From: UBA2330 sp035443185
GTDB taxonomy: Bacteria; Bacteroidota; Ignavibacteria; Tepidaquicellales; Tepidaquicellaceae
Direction: 5' to 3'
NCBI GenBank assembly: GCA_035443185.1
Contig: DAORRV010000016.1
Coordinates: 1 to 47,934 of the forward strand
Length of the DNA: 47,934 nucleotides
Shown: positions 1 through 8,140 of the stretch, piece after piece
Numbering within the stretch: position 1 is the stretch's first letter
Layout of the letters: every line of letters begins with the position of its first letter
Made by a program: the position numbers and the translations under genes
Notes under the pieces: generated by a model
Told to the model about the DNA's origin: nothing
Database searches by the model: none
What the model saw: only the letters and a program-made list of their open reading frames with translations

Positions 1-64
1 TGAGTTTAAGACAATGGAAATAAAATATACCAAGAAATAGTAAGCTTTTTTTTTATTTAGAATT

Positions 65-97
65 AATCCTCTGTAAATTATTTTACAGGGGATTTTT
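65..97 (+). terminator. Probable intrinsic terminator of a gene left of the window
   Basis: A 13-bp stem with one mismatch (65-77 pairs with 82-94, 4-nt loop) runs into a T tract at 93-97 on the plus strand. The minus-strand side has no T tract, so it most likely ends a plus-strand gene lying before position 1. Confidence 0.5.
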
Positions 98-184
98 AAT
101 TTCCGCAAAATCCATGAACTTAAATTTTTAATCCAATATTTATTCAAAAATTAATATTAACTCTTAACTGCTATCTGTTAACTA

Positions 185-1159
185 CTAATGATTGAACGGT
201 CTCTTTTTAATAATGCCTCCTTTAATATCATTTACACTGCTGTTCACAATAAAAGCTTTAGGATCAATCTTTCTAATTTCTGAATAGAGTTTACTTACCT
301 CCAGTCTTGTAATAACAGTATAAATAACATCAATATTTTTAAACTCCCCGCTCTTTCCGTAACCATTTTTACCTGTATAGATTGTGACCCCTCTGTTGAG
401 AACATTTATGATCATAATTCTTACTTTTTCAGAATGGTGGGAAATAATTGTTATGCCCATATACTGCTCAATACCTTCTATAATAAAATCAACAGTTTTA
501 GAGGCAGACAGATAAGTAATGATAGAATAAAGTGCAGTCTCAATTGAGAAAAAATACGCAGCGGATGAAAATACCAGTAAGTTAATTACAAAAATAATAT
601 CACCTATACTGGTTCCGAATTTTCTGCTAATATAAATTGCCAGAACTTCTGTACCGTCGAGCACTGCTCCGCTTCTTATTGTTAAGCCGATCCCTGCTCC
701 TACAAAAAATCCTCCGAAGACAGCGACCAGTAATTTATCATTGGTGATCTGTGGGAAAGAAAACACTGCCATAACAAGTGCCAGTCCGCCAATGACAAGT
801 GCCGTCTTGATGACAAATTGCTTTCCTATGACATTTAAGCCCAGTATAATAAATGGAAAGTTAATGAGAATAATCAGTATGGAAAGAGATATTTTACTCA
901 ATTCGGAAATAAGAATTGCAATTCCCATTGCCCCTCCGTCAAGAAAATTATTCGGAAGTAAAAAACTTTTCAATCCAAAAGCAGCACTTGAAATACCAAT
1001 AATTGCGAATATAAAATTTTTTAAATTTGCAATTAAAGATTTTCTTAATTTCCTGAGTTTTCTGGCAATCTCCAAAACACTTAATGTATTTTCTGAATTT
1101 GATTTCAGCCGGTGTTTACGAATGAATTCTATTAATATATTTCTCCAGAGATTTCTCAA
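185..1159 (-). CDS. YitT family membrane protein (DUF161/DUF2179)
   Basis: A 324-residue inner-membrane protein. A basic cytoplasmic N-terminus (about 1-45) is followed by hydrophobic segments spread over roughly residues 46-215. Two internally similar stretches, LPNNFLDGGAMGIA (about 68-81) and IRSGAVLDGTEVLA (about 161-174), are typical of the YitT membrane repeat. The last 90 residues match the soluble DUF2179 domain that follows the membrane part in this family. The biochemical function of YitT proteins is not established, so no substrate is proposed. The gene stands alone, divergent from the exonuclease/GIY-YIG gene across a 173-bp AT-rich spacer. The family call is firm, the role is not. 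Confidence 0.88.
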   Translation of the reverse strand: MRNLWRNILIEFIRKHRLKSNSENTLSVLEIARKLRKLRKSLIANLKNFIFAIIGISSAAFGLKSFLLPNNFLDGGAMGIAILISELSKISLSILIILINFPFIILGLNVIGKQFVIKTALVIGGLALVMAVFSFPQITNDKLLVAVFGGFFVGAGIGLTIRSGAVLDGTEVLAIYISRKFGTSIGDIIFVINLLVFSSAAYFFSIETALYSIITYLSASKTVDFIIEGIEQYMGITIISHHSEKVRIMIINVLNRGVTIYTGKNGYGKSGEFKNIDVIYTVITRLEVSKLYSEIRKIDPKAFIVNSSVNDIKGGIIKKRPFNH

Positions 1160-1332
1160 ATAAATTTTATAGGTTTGTTTTAAACTGAATTACAACTTAA
1201 TGATTTTATCCTTCAAATAAAAATAAAATAATTCATAGCTTCAATAATATTTCAATTAATAAATATTTTAAATTTTTCAATAGTAACAATCTATTCATAT
1301 TTTTATATTTATACCTAAATCGAAAAGTTCTT

Positions 1333-3030
1333 TTGGGAAACTTATTCAGTCCTACATATATAATTTGTGACATAGAGACCACAGGTCTTTCTCCTTTTAA
1401 CAACAGAATCACGGAGATCGCTATGATCAGGCTCAGAGACGGTGAGATCACGGATAAATTCGTAAGATTAATTAATCCGGGTCAGCACATTCCGTATCAC
1501 ATCACAAAGTTAACAGGCATTACGGATCCGGATGTTTTTAACGAGCCTTCATTTGAAATGCTCGCACGTGACATAATGAATTTTCTTACTCCGGAAAGTG
1601 AGACTGACAATGAAGTCTTTTTTGTAGGTCATAATGTAGGATTTGATTATAAATTTATTCAGCATTCTTTTCAGAGAGCGGGTATGAATTTTGAAATGAA
1701 AACTCTATGTACCTGCAAACTTTCCAACAGACTTCTCAAAAGACTTCAAAGCAAATCTCTCAGTAATGTAGCTGCACATTTAGAAATTAAGATCAAAAAA
1801 AATCACCGCGCATATGATGATACTCTTGCAACTGCAAAGATCTTTCAGTATTTTCTGAGTCAGCTTTCGGATAAATATGAATATGAAGATGTTAATGAAG
1901 TAGTAAAATTTCAGAATTCAAAAATATACGGAAGTGAAAATCTTTCACCAGCTTTAAAAAGGACAAAGATCTCGCTGAAGGAATTACCAAATAAACCCGG
2001 CGTATATTTCATGAAAAGTAAGGATGGTGAGATTTTATATATTGGTAAGGCTAAAGATATAAGAGAAAGGGTTTCGGGATATTTCAGACACAACTCGGAA
2101 TTTCCTGTAAAGCTGAGAAAGCTGTTAAGAAATATTGCTTCATTAGAATATGAAATTACGAATTCCGAATTATCTGCTCTGATACTTGAATCAAAAATGA
2201 TAAAGTATCATAAGCCGAGATTTAATTCAGCATTAAAAAGATACAGACATCATCCGTTCTTAAAAATTGATGTGCAGAATGACTATCCGAAAATCGAGAA
2301 AGTATATGAGATAGAAAATGACGGTGCGTTTTATTATGGACCATTCAGAAGCGGAATGACAGTGAATGAACTTTTAAAGGAAATTGACGGTGAATTTTTA
2401 CTTCGTAAATGTGAAAACAAAAAGATCAAAGCATCTAAGGATCATTCTGTCTGCATGTATCATGAAATCGGCAGATGCAACGCTCCGTGTAATCTGACAC
2501 AAAGTAAATCTGAATATGACAATGAAGTTATGAAAGTACATGATTTCATTACCGAATCAGAAAATAATTCTGTACAGAATCTTTATGAAATGAGGATGAT
2601 GGAATTTTCTGAAAGCATGGATTATGAAAGTGCAGCATTTATTCGAGACAGATTAAAGGATATCAGAAAGGTAATGAGCTATCAGAAAGTAATTACTTCG
2701 GCAATAAACGGAAAAAAGCTAATTATAAAATGTGAGAACGAATCTGCGAAAGAATTTTTCTTCATACATAACGGCAAACTTGCCAAGACATATACATTCA
2801 CAAATGAAAACCCGACGGATCAAAACGAGATACTGGAAGAGTTAACAGAGTCCACTGAATTTCTATTTTTTTCATTGAGTAAGTTTGTAAAGCATAAATT
2901 CAATCCGGTTGAATTAGACGAAATTAAAGTAATTTCAAACTGGCTGGCATTAAATAAAGACAAGAACAGTGTATTTGAAATCAGGGAAGATCATTCACTT
3001 AAAGATGTAATGAAATTTTTTATCGCATAA
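1333..3030 (+). CDS. DEDDh exonuclease fused to UvrC-like GIY-YIG nuclease
   Basis: A 565-residue fusion that starts at TTG. Residues 8-178 are a DnaQ-like 3'-5' exonuclease: D13 and E15 in DIETTG, H100-D105 in HNVGFD, H158 and D162 in NHRAYDD. Residues about 219-300 are a GIY-YIG nuclease (GVYFM, YIGKAKDIRERV, and a catalytic-type Glu in LILESKMIKYH). A UvrC-like cysteine cluster follows (C360, C374, C382, C386), then a UVR-type helix pair near 429-447. The UvrC RNase H-like second nuclease and the HhH domain are absent, so like Cho it could make only the incision performed by the GIY-YIG domain. Such fusions are known in bacteria and are presumed to act in nucleotide excision repair. The last 115 residues are unassigned. 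Confidence 0.9.
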   Translation: MGNLFSPTYIICDIETTGLSPFNNRITEIAMIRLRDGEITDKFVRLINPGQHIPYHITKLTGITDPDVFNEPSFEMLARDIMNFLTPESETDNEVFFVGHNVGFDYKFIQHSFQRAGMNFEMKTLCTCKLSNRLLKRLQSKSLSNVAAHLEIKIKKNHRAYDDTLATAKIFQYFLSQLSDKYEYEDVNEVVKFQNSKIYGSENLSPALKRTKISLKELPNKPGVYFMKSKDGEILYIGKAKDIRERVSGYFRHNSEFPVKLRKLLRNIASLEYEITNSELSALILESKMIKYHKPRFNSALKRYRHHPFLKIDVQNDYPKIEKVYEIENDGAFYYGPFRSGMTVNELLKEIDGEFLLRKCENKKIKASKDHSVCMYHEIGRCNAPCNLTQSKSEYDNEVMKVHDFITESENNSVQNLYEMRMMEFSESMDYESAAFIRDRLKDIRKVMSYQKVITSAINGKKLIIKCENESAKEFFFIHNGKLAKTYTFTNENPTDQNEILEELTESTEFLFFSLSKFVKHKFNPVELDEIKVISNWLALNKDKNSVFEIREDHSLKDVMKFFIA

Positions 3031-3033
3031 AAA

Positions 3034-3067
3034 AAAACCCGCTTCTTTTGGATTGAAGCAGGTTTTT
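3034..3067. terminator. Bidirectional terminator between the nuclease gene and dnaK
   Basis: A 12-bp stem with one mismatch and an A tract on the left and a T tract on the right lies between two convergent genes. It starts 4 nt after the stop codon of the exonuclease/GIY-YIG gene and can serve both strands. Confidence 0.8.
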
Positions 3068-3090
3068 ATTATATTTGATACAGTTAAATT

Positions 3091-5064
3091 TTATTCTTTT
3101 TTATCTTCATCTTTTTTATCTTCATCTCTATTTTCATCCTCTACTACTTCAAAGTCAGCATTCTCAACATTAGCGTCTTCAGTTTTTGCTTCTTCACCGC
3201 CGGGTTGTGAACCAGCCTCCCCTGTCTGCTGTCCGTCTGCACCTGTCGATTGCGAATACATCTGAGATGAAGCTTCATTCCATACGGTATTGTATTCTTC
3301 AATTGCAGTGGTCAAAGTGCTTATATTATCACTTTTGGCAGCTTCTTTTAATCTGTCAAGAGACATCTGGATCTTTGATTTAGTTTCAGCGTCAAGCTTC
3401 TCTTCAAATTCCTTAAGCTGCTTTTCACCCTGTGATACCATAGCATCAGCCTGATTTTTCATTTCGATCATTTCTTTTTTCTTTGCATCCTCACCTTCAT
3501 TTTCTTTAGCATCTGTTTTCATTTTTTCAATTTCCGCATCAGAAAGACCTGAAGAATGAGTGATCTTGATCTGCTGTTGTTTACCGGTTCCTTTGTCAGT
3601 AGCCGCAACATTCAGAATACCGTTTGCATCAATATCAAATGTAACTTCGATCTGGGGCGTTCCTCTTGGTGCTCTTGGAATTCCTCCCAGATGGAATCTT
3701 CCGATAGTTCTGTTGTCAGTGGCCATTGCTCTTTCACCTTGAAGTACATGAATTTCAACTGAAGGCTGATTATCTGCAGCAGTCGAAAATACCTGTGATT
3801 TCTTTGTAGGTATTGTTGCATTAGCTTCAATAAGCTTTGTCATGACTCCGCCAAGTGTTTCAATCCCAAGTGAAAGCGGTGTTACATCAAGTAGTAATAC
3901 ATCCTGTACATCACCCGATAAAACTCCACCCTGAATCGCAGCTCCTATAGCAACTACCTCATCAGGATTCACACTTTTATTCGGCTCTTTTCCAAAAAGC
4001 TTTTTTACAGTTTCCTGAACAAGCGGAATCCTTGTAGATCCGCCGACGAGAATAACTTCATCGATATCATTCATGCTGTATCCTGAATCCTCAAGAGCTT
4101 TCTTACAAGGACCTTCTGTCTTTGCTACGAGGTCACCGATCAGAGATTCAAATTTTGCTCTTGTAATATTTTCAAGAAGGAATTTTGGACCTTCTGCTGT
4201 TGCTGTAATGTAAGGAAGATTTATTTCTGTTTGTGAACTAGAAGACAATGCTTTCTTTGCATTCTCAGCAGCTTCTTTTAATCTTTGCAGAGCCATTGGA
4301 TCTGTTCTGAGATCAATGCCTTCTTTCTTTTTGAATTCATCTGCAAGATAATCTATCAATACCTGATCGAAGTCATCACCACCGAGGTGAGTATCGCCAT
4401 GAGTAGATTTAACTTCAAATACACCATCACCTAATTCAAGGATCGAAACGTCAAACGTTCCACCACCTAGATCATAAACAACCACTTTTTCATTAGCTTT
4501 CTTTTTATCAAGTCCGTAAGCAAGCGCTGCTGCTGTCGGCTCATTGATAATTCTTTTCACTTCAAGACCTGCGATCTTACCAGCATCTTTTGTAGCCTGT
4601 CTCTGTGCATCATTAAAATATGCAGGAACTGTGATAACAGCTTCAGTAACCGGCTGTCCGAGATAATCTTCGGCAGTCTTTTTCATTTTCTGAAGAATCA
4701 TAGATGAAATTTCCGGCGGAGAATAAATTCTTTTCTGTCCTGAATTTTTATCATCTATCTCAACTCTTGCTGTATCACCTTCACCTTTTATAACTTTGTA
4801 TGGTACTTTTTTTATTTCTTCTGTCACCTCATCAAATCTTCTTCCCATAAATCTTTTTATGGAGAATATTGTATTCTGAGGATTTGTAACAGCCTGTCTT
4901 TTTGCAGGATCGCCAACTAACCTGTCTCCTGTCTTTGCAAAAGCAACGGCAGAGGGTGTTGTTCTTGCTCCTTCTGCATTTGGGATTACTACAGGGTCGT
5001 TTCCTTCCATTACAGCTACACAGGAATTAGTCGTTCCTAAATCTATACCAATGATTTTACCCAT
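3091..5064 (-). CDS. dnaK: Molecular chaperone DnaK (Hsp70)
   Basis: A full-length 657-residue DnaK. The N-terminus reads IGIDLGTTNSCVAVMEG, the ATPase domain carries VYDLGGGTFDVSIL and VGGSTRIPLVQ, the interdomain linker is DVLLLDVTPLSLG, and the substrate-binding domain is followed by a helical lid and an acidic, Lys-rich tail (DEDKKDEDKKE). It folds proteins in the cytoplasm in an ATP-driven cycle with DnaJ and GrpE, neither of which is in the window. It lies downstream of hsp20 on the same strand, but the hairpin between them suggests separate transcription. I found no CIRCE inverted repeat upstream, so HrcA control is not supported by this sequence. Confidence 0.98.
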   Translation of the reverse strand: MGKIIGIDLGTTNSCVAVMEGNDPVVIPNAEGARTTPSAVAFAKTGDRLVGDPAKRQAVTNPQNTIFSIKRFMGRRFDEVTEEIKKVPYKVIKGEGDTARVEIDDKNSGQKRIYSPPEISSMILQKMKKTAEDYLGQPVTEAVITVPAYFNDAQRQATKDAGKIAGLEVKRIINEPTAAALAYGLDKKKANEKVVVYDLGGGTFDVSILELGDGVFEVKSTHGDTHLGGDDFDQVLIDYLADEFKKKEGIDLRTDPMALQRLKEAAENAKKALSSSSQTEINLPYITATAEGPKFLLENITRAKFESLIGDLVAKTEGPCKKALEDSGYSMNDIDEVILVGGSTRIPLVQETVKKLFGKEPNKSVNPDEVVAIGAAIQGGVLSGDVQDVLLLDVTPLSLGIETLGGVMTKLIEANATIPTKKSQVFSTAADNQPSVEIHVLQGERAMATDNRTIGRFHLGGIPRAPRGTPQIEVTFDIDANGILNVAATDKGTGKQQQIKITHSSGLSDAEIEKMKTDAKENEGEDAKKKEMIEMKNQADAMVSQGEKQLKEFEEKLDAETKSKIQMSLDRLKEAAKSDNISTLTTAIEEYNTVWNEASSQMYSQSTGADGQQTGEAGSQPGGEEAKTEDANVENADFEVVEDENRDEDKKDEDKKE

Positions 5065-5122
5065 AATATTATTTTACCTTTTTTTTAATTTTATTGTTTA
5101 GTCAATGAGACTTTACATGAAA

Positions 5123-5157
5123 AAAATAAAGGGCGAGCTTTTCTCACCCTTTATTTA
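5123..5157 (-). terminator. Terminator downstream of hsp20
   Basis: An inverted repeat (AAATAAAGGG before, CCCTTTATTT after, with a GAG/CTC inner stem and one mismatch) lies 25 nt past the hsp20 stop and before dnaK. The arms are A/T-tailed on both sides. It separates the two chaperone genes. Confidence 0.7.
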
Positions 5158-5181
5158 TTGTTAATTAAAATATTGTTTTAC

Positions 5182-5619
5182 TTATTTAATATTGATCTCT
5201 TTTACAACCGGCTTTGCTTCTTCTACTTTTGGTAAAGTGATGTTAAGCAATCCGTCTTTGTATTCAGCATCGATTGAATCTGTTTTAATTTCTTTTGAAA
5301 GGTTAAAACTTCTGCTGAATTCACCAAAATAAATTTCATTTGTGATCAGATTTGTTTCTTCAGTCTTCTTTTCATGTTTCCTGACACCATTGATACTTAA
5401 CACATTATCTTCAAGAGAAATCTTTACATCTTCCTTTTTCATTCCGGGGATTTCCATATTGATAAAGAAATTATCTTTATCTTCCGAGATTCTTACCTTT
5501 GGAATAAAATTTGTGTTTGGATTAGAATTATCTACTTGTCTGAATAATGGACTGGTGAAAACTGATCTGAATGTATCATTTAATAAATCTGAGTCTTTTT
5601 TGAATTTAACTATGTTCAT
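5182..5619 (-). CDS. Small heat shock protein, Hsp20/alpha-crystallin family
   Basis: A 145-residue sHSP. After about 35 variable N-terminal residues comes the alpha-crystallin domain (MEIPGMKKEDVKISLEDN, then LSINGVR, then DGLLNITLPK), and the protein ends with an INI motif, the IxI-type anchor used in sHSP oligomers. It is an ATP-independent holdase that binds unfolding proteins until DnaK can refold them; dnaK is the next gene. A strong ribosome binding site (AGGAG at 5627-5631, 7 nt before the ATG) fixes the start, in contrast to the weak sites of most genes here. Its upstream region is rich in inverted repeats, listed separately. Confidence 0.96.
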   Translation of the reverse strand: MNIVKFKKDSDLLNDTFRSVFTSPLFRQVDNSNPNTNFIPKVRISEDKDNFFINMEIPGMKKEDVKISLEDNVLSINGVRKHEKKTEETNLITNEIYFGEFSRSFNLSKEIKTDSIDAEYKDGLLNITLPKVEEAKPVVKEINIK

Positions 5620-5656
5620 TTTCTTTTCTCCTGTATTTTAATTTATTAATACACTT

Positions 5657-5694
5657 CGTATTATTTCAATTATCGTGCCATGACGAATAATACG
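5657..5694. promoter_or_regulatory. Inverted repeat in the hsp20 leader or promoter
   Basis: A perfect 9-bp inverted repeat, CGTATTATT (5657-5665) and AATAATACG (5686-5694), flanks a 20-nt centre. It lies 37-75 nt upstream of the hsp20 ATG. The position suits an operator or a 5'-UTR hairpin. It does not resemble CIRCE, and I see no obvious pairing with the ribosome binding site. Confidence 0.35.
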
Positions 5695-5740
5695 TTTTTG
5701 GCTATAGAATGAAGAATTGACAAATAATTAAATGAAAATA

Positions 5741-5800
5741 ATTTCAATAAATTGAAAAATGGTGCACTGGTTTGAAAAATATTTCAATAAATTGAAAAAT
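5741..5800. repeat. Two identical 20-bp imperfect palindromes 40 bp apart
   Basis: ATTTCAATAAATTGAAAAAT occurs at 5741-5760 and again at 5781-5800. Each copy holds a dyad TTTCAAT-AA-ATTGAAA. The 40-bp period is close to four helical turns, which would put both sites on the same face of the DNA. They lie 122-181 bp upstream of hsp20. A paired operator is the simplest reading, but no regulator is identified. The right copy overlaps the Rieske-gene terminator. Confidence 0.6.
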
Positions 5801-5833
5801 CCGAATCCCTTTTTAAAACAGGATCCGGATTTT
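5796..5833 (-). terminator. Terminator of the Rieske/cupredoxin cluster
   Basis: A 13-bp stem with one mismatch (5796-5808 with 5821-5833, 12-nt loop) follows the Rieske stop codon on the minus strand, with T-rich sequence after it. Confidence 0.7.
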
Positions 5834-5861
5834 CTGATTACACCAATACCAATTAAAAAAA

Positions 5862-6299
5862 TTACATATTTATAGTCAGAGTATTATTTTCAGAATTATA
5901 AGTGGTTTTATAACTTTTAAGATTATTTTTTGCAGGTCCGCTTAAAACTTTTCCTGACTGAGAATAAGTAGAACCATGACACGGACATTCAAAACCTTCT
6001 CCTCCAAGATAATCGACATCACATTTTTTATGTGTACAGACAGTCTTTAATGCAATGAATTTACTGCTGCCGGTTCTTATTACAATTGTTGAATCATTGA
6101 TCATAGCGTGACCTCCGGTGCTTTCAAGTGCAGGATATTCTGAAAGATTTATAACCTTTGCTTGAGTCGAATCTATTTCCACTGGTGCAGATGCGATCAG
6201 TTTTTTTATGTCAAGTGAACTTAATGCCAGACCGCCGATTGCTATTGTCTTGACTGAGTTTTTTAAAAAGTCTCTTCTGTTTAAATTTTCTTTGCTCAT
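5862..6299 (-). CDS. Tat-type Rieske [2Fe-2S] protein
   Basis: A 145-residue protein with a twin-arginine-like signal (NRRDFLK at 7-13, then a hydrophobic stretch IAIGGLALSS), so it is probably exported folded and may stay membrane-anchored. The Rieske cluster motifs are CTHKKC (C88, H90, C93) and CPCHGS (C105, C107, H108). C88, H90, C105 and H108 would bind the iron-sulfur centre, and C93 with C107 would form the disulfide typical of high-potential cytochrome bc-type Rieske proteins. No cytochrome b gene is nearby, so this is probably a soluble or membrane-tethered electron carrier rather than a bc1 subunit. It is third in a minus-strand cluster, 36 nt after the cupredoxin gene. Confidence 0.92.
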   Translation of the reverse strand: MSKENLNRRDFLKNSVKTIAIGGLALSSLDIKKLIASAPVEIDSTQAKVINLSEYPALESTGGHAMINDSTIVIRTGSSKFIALKTVCTHKKCDVDYLGGEGFECPCHGSTYSQSGKVLSGPAKNNLKSYKTTYNSENNTLTINM

Positions 6300-6335
6300 T
6301 ATTTTAAATATTTAGTTTTTTAAAATTCTAATAAA

Positions 6336-6983
6336 TTATCTGATCAGCAGCATTTTTTTTGTTTCAGTAAAGTTTTCTGTCTTTAAGGTATAGAAATAAA
6401 CTCCGCTTGTAACATCCGAAGCATTCCAGTTTACATTATAAGTACCTGATGATAATCTTTGATTTACAAGTGAAGCTACATTCTGACCTGCTGCATTATA
6501 CACTTTCAGATCGACAAAACCAGATGATGGAATCGAGAAATTTATTTTAGTTTCAGGATTAAATGGATTTGGAAAATTTTGTGAAAGTTTATACCCGGTT
6601 GCAATTTCATTTATTTGAGAAATTGAAGAAACAGCAACATTTATTATGCCTGACATATCAGGTGCATGAGGTGTGCAAACATATAGATATTTACCCGGAA
6701 CTGTGACTACATACATATATGTAACAGCATTGCTGCTTAATTCTGCATCCCAGGAAGCAGCTCCGTTGGGAAGTACTGTTCCTTGCTGACCATCGCATGT
6801 TGTAGTATGACTTCCACTTGTCCATGTCCATTTTACAGTATCTCCCACTGTTACATTTACTAACACAGGGGTAAAAGAAAAATTTGAAGCTGTAATATTT
6901 ACTATTGTTGCATTAGAATTTACAGCACTGAAGCTTATTAAAAACATGAACATTATTGCAAAAAACAATTTTGAATTTTTCAT
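6336..6983 (-). CDS. Secreted cupredoxin (blue copper) with T9SS-like sorting domain
   Basis: A 215-residue secreted protein: signal peptide (1-25), a plastocyanin-like cupredoxin domain (about 26-118), and a C-terminal T9SS type A-like sorting domain (about 130-215) with NFPNPFNPETKINF. Type 1 copper ligands are visible: H59 in SGSHTT, then C103, H106 and M110 in YVCTPHAPDM. The domain would carry single electrons outside the cell or at the surface. The gene lies between the FN3-T9SS gene (16 nt upstream) and the Rieske gene (36 nt downstream), which suggests one transcript and a shared extracytoplasmic redox role; that role is inference. Confidence 0.92.
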   Translation of the reverse strand: MKNSKLFFAIMFMFLISFSAVNSNATIVNITASNFSFTPVLVNVTVGDTVKWTWTSGSHTTTCDGQQGTVLPNGAASWDAELSSNAVTYMYVVTVPGKYLYVCTPHAPDMSGIINVAVSSISQINEIATGYKLSQNFPNPFNPETKINFSIPSSGFVDLKVYNAAGQNVASLVNQRLSSGTYNVNWNASDVTSGVYFYTLKTENFTETKKMLLIR

Positions 6984-6999
6984 TTAATATATTTTTAGT

Positions 7000-7977
7000 T
7001 TATTTATTTAAAATCATTTTATTGAATTTACTGAATACTGAGCCGCCGCCGTTATAAATTACACGGGTTCGTAAAAAATAAACACCGCTCGCAAATTCTG
7101 ATGCATTCCAGATCACTTCGTAAGTTCCTGCATGCAATTCACTGTTTACAAGAGTTTCAATTTTCTTACCGGCAATGCTGTATATTTCCATATTTACTAT
7201 TGAATTTTCAGCAATAGCAAATTTAATTTTTGTTTCGGGATTAAACGGATTCGGAAAATTTTCACTTATATAAAATCCATCAGGTATTTCAGAAAAAGTA
7301 TTTATTATGCTAGTACTCTTATTTGTTCTGGCAGAAACTGTATTTGTAAAATCCGACAGACCAAATAAATTGTATGAGCAGACTTTATACAAATAAATAT
7401 TGTCCGGTGTCAGACCAACTTCCTGATAAGTAAGTACATCAGTCTGCACAGTATCAATATATCTGAATTCAATTTCATTGATCTCTCTTCGGGCAATAAT
7501 GAAACCGGACTCATTATAGGAATTATCCTGCCATGTAATTGTGACAGATGTTTCCGTAATTTCAGCTATTAACAGATCAGATGGTGCCCGAGGAATTATT
7601 GATGTATCAATTTCAGCAACTGTAGAAGCAATATTTGAATACGCTGATCTTATGTTACCAGCATAAGCATAAACTCTGTAAAAATACTCAACTCCATTTG
7701 TTACCCAGTAATCCGCAAAGAGCCTGTTATTCTGACCTGTGCTTCCTATTGTTTCCCAAACTACGCTTGTATCAGCAGTCAAAGATCTTTCTACATAAAA
7801 CCCTTCTTCATTATTTGAATTGTCATCCCATTTAACTTTTATATAACTTGAATCCTCAGGTTCGGCTTCAAGATCTCCCGGAGCATTTATAGTCTGTGAA
7901 AAAATATAACCTGAGATCAAAACAAGATTTAAAGTTATTAATAAGAAATAAAGAAATAATTTTTTGGTGATAATCAT
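7000..7977 (-). CDS. Secreted fibronectin type III protein with T9SS-like sorting domain
   Basis: A 325-residue secreted protein: signal peptide (about 1-28, ending GYIFSQ), two fibronectin type III domains (about 32-128 and 129-222, each with a W-x-D-N-S strand and a late Tyr-rich strand), then a sorting domain with ENFPNPFNPETKIKF and a final beta strand NKMILNK. FN3 modules serve as spacers or binding modules; no catalytic domain is visible. It is the first gene of the three-gene minus-strand cluster with the cupredoxin and Rieske genes. It may scaffold or display partners at the surface, but nothing in the sequence proves this. Confidence 0.88.
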   Translation of the reverse strand: MIITKKLFLYFLLITLNLVLISGYIFSQTINAPGDLEAEPEDSSYIKVKWDDNSNNEEGFYVERSLTADTSVVWETIGSTGQNNRLFADYWVTNGVEYFYRVYAYAGNIRSAYSNIASTVAEIDTSIIPRAPSDLLIAEITETSVTITWQDNSYNESGFIIARREINEIEFRYIDTVQTDVLTYQEVGLTPDNIYLYKVCSYNLFGLSDFTNTVSARTNKSTSIINTFSEIPDGFYISENFPNPFNPETKIKFAIAENSIVNMEIYSIAGKKIETLVNSELHAGTYEVIWNASEFASGVYFLRTRVIYNGGGSVFSKFNKMILNK

Positions 7978-8140
7978 TTTTCAGAAAAATTAGTTATTCA
8001 AAAATATAATATATGCATATGAAACACAAACAAAAATAAGGATATCCGTAGGATTCTAATTTAGATTAAAATACAGATTTATTTTACTTATTTTAAATCC
8101 TTTGAAATTCATACAAAACTAAACAAACGGGAAATTATTC

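Noticed and set aside
3053..3762. Plus-strand open frames opposite dnaK
   Set aside because: They are antisense to a fully conserved dnaK and resemble no protein family.
5065..5181. CIRCE (HrcA) element before dnaK
   Set aside because: The spacer holds only the hsp20 terminator hairpin; no TTAGCACTC/GAGTGCTAA arms are present.
5741..5800. Two identical 20-bp repeats as a CRISPR remnant
   Set aside because: Only two copies, with a 20-bp gap and an inner dyad; an operator pair is simpler.
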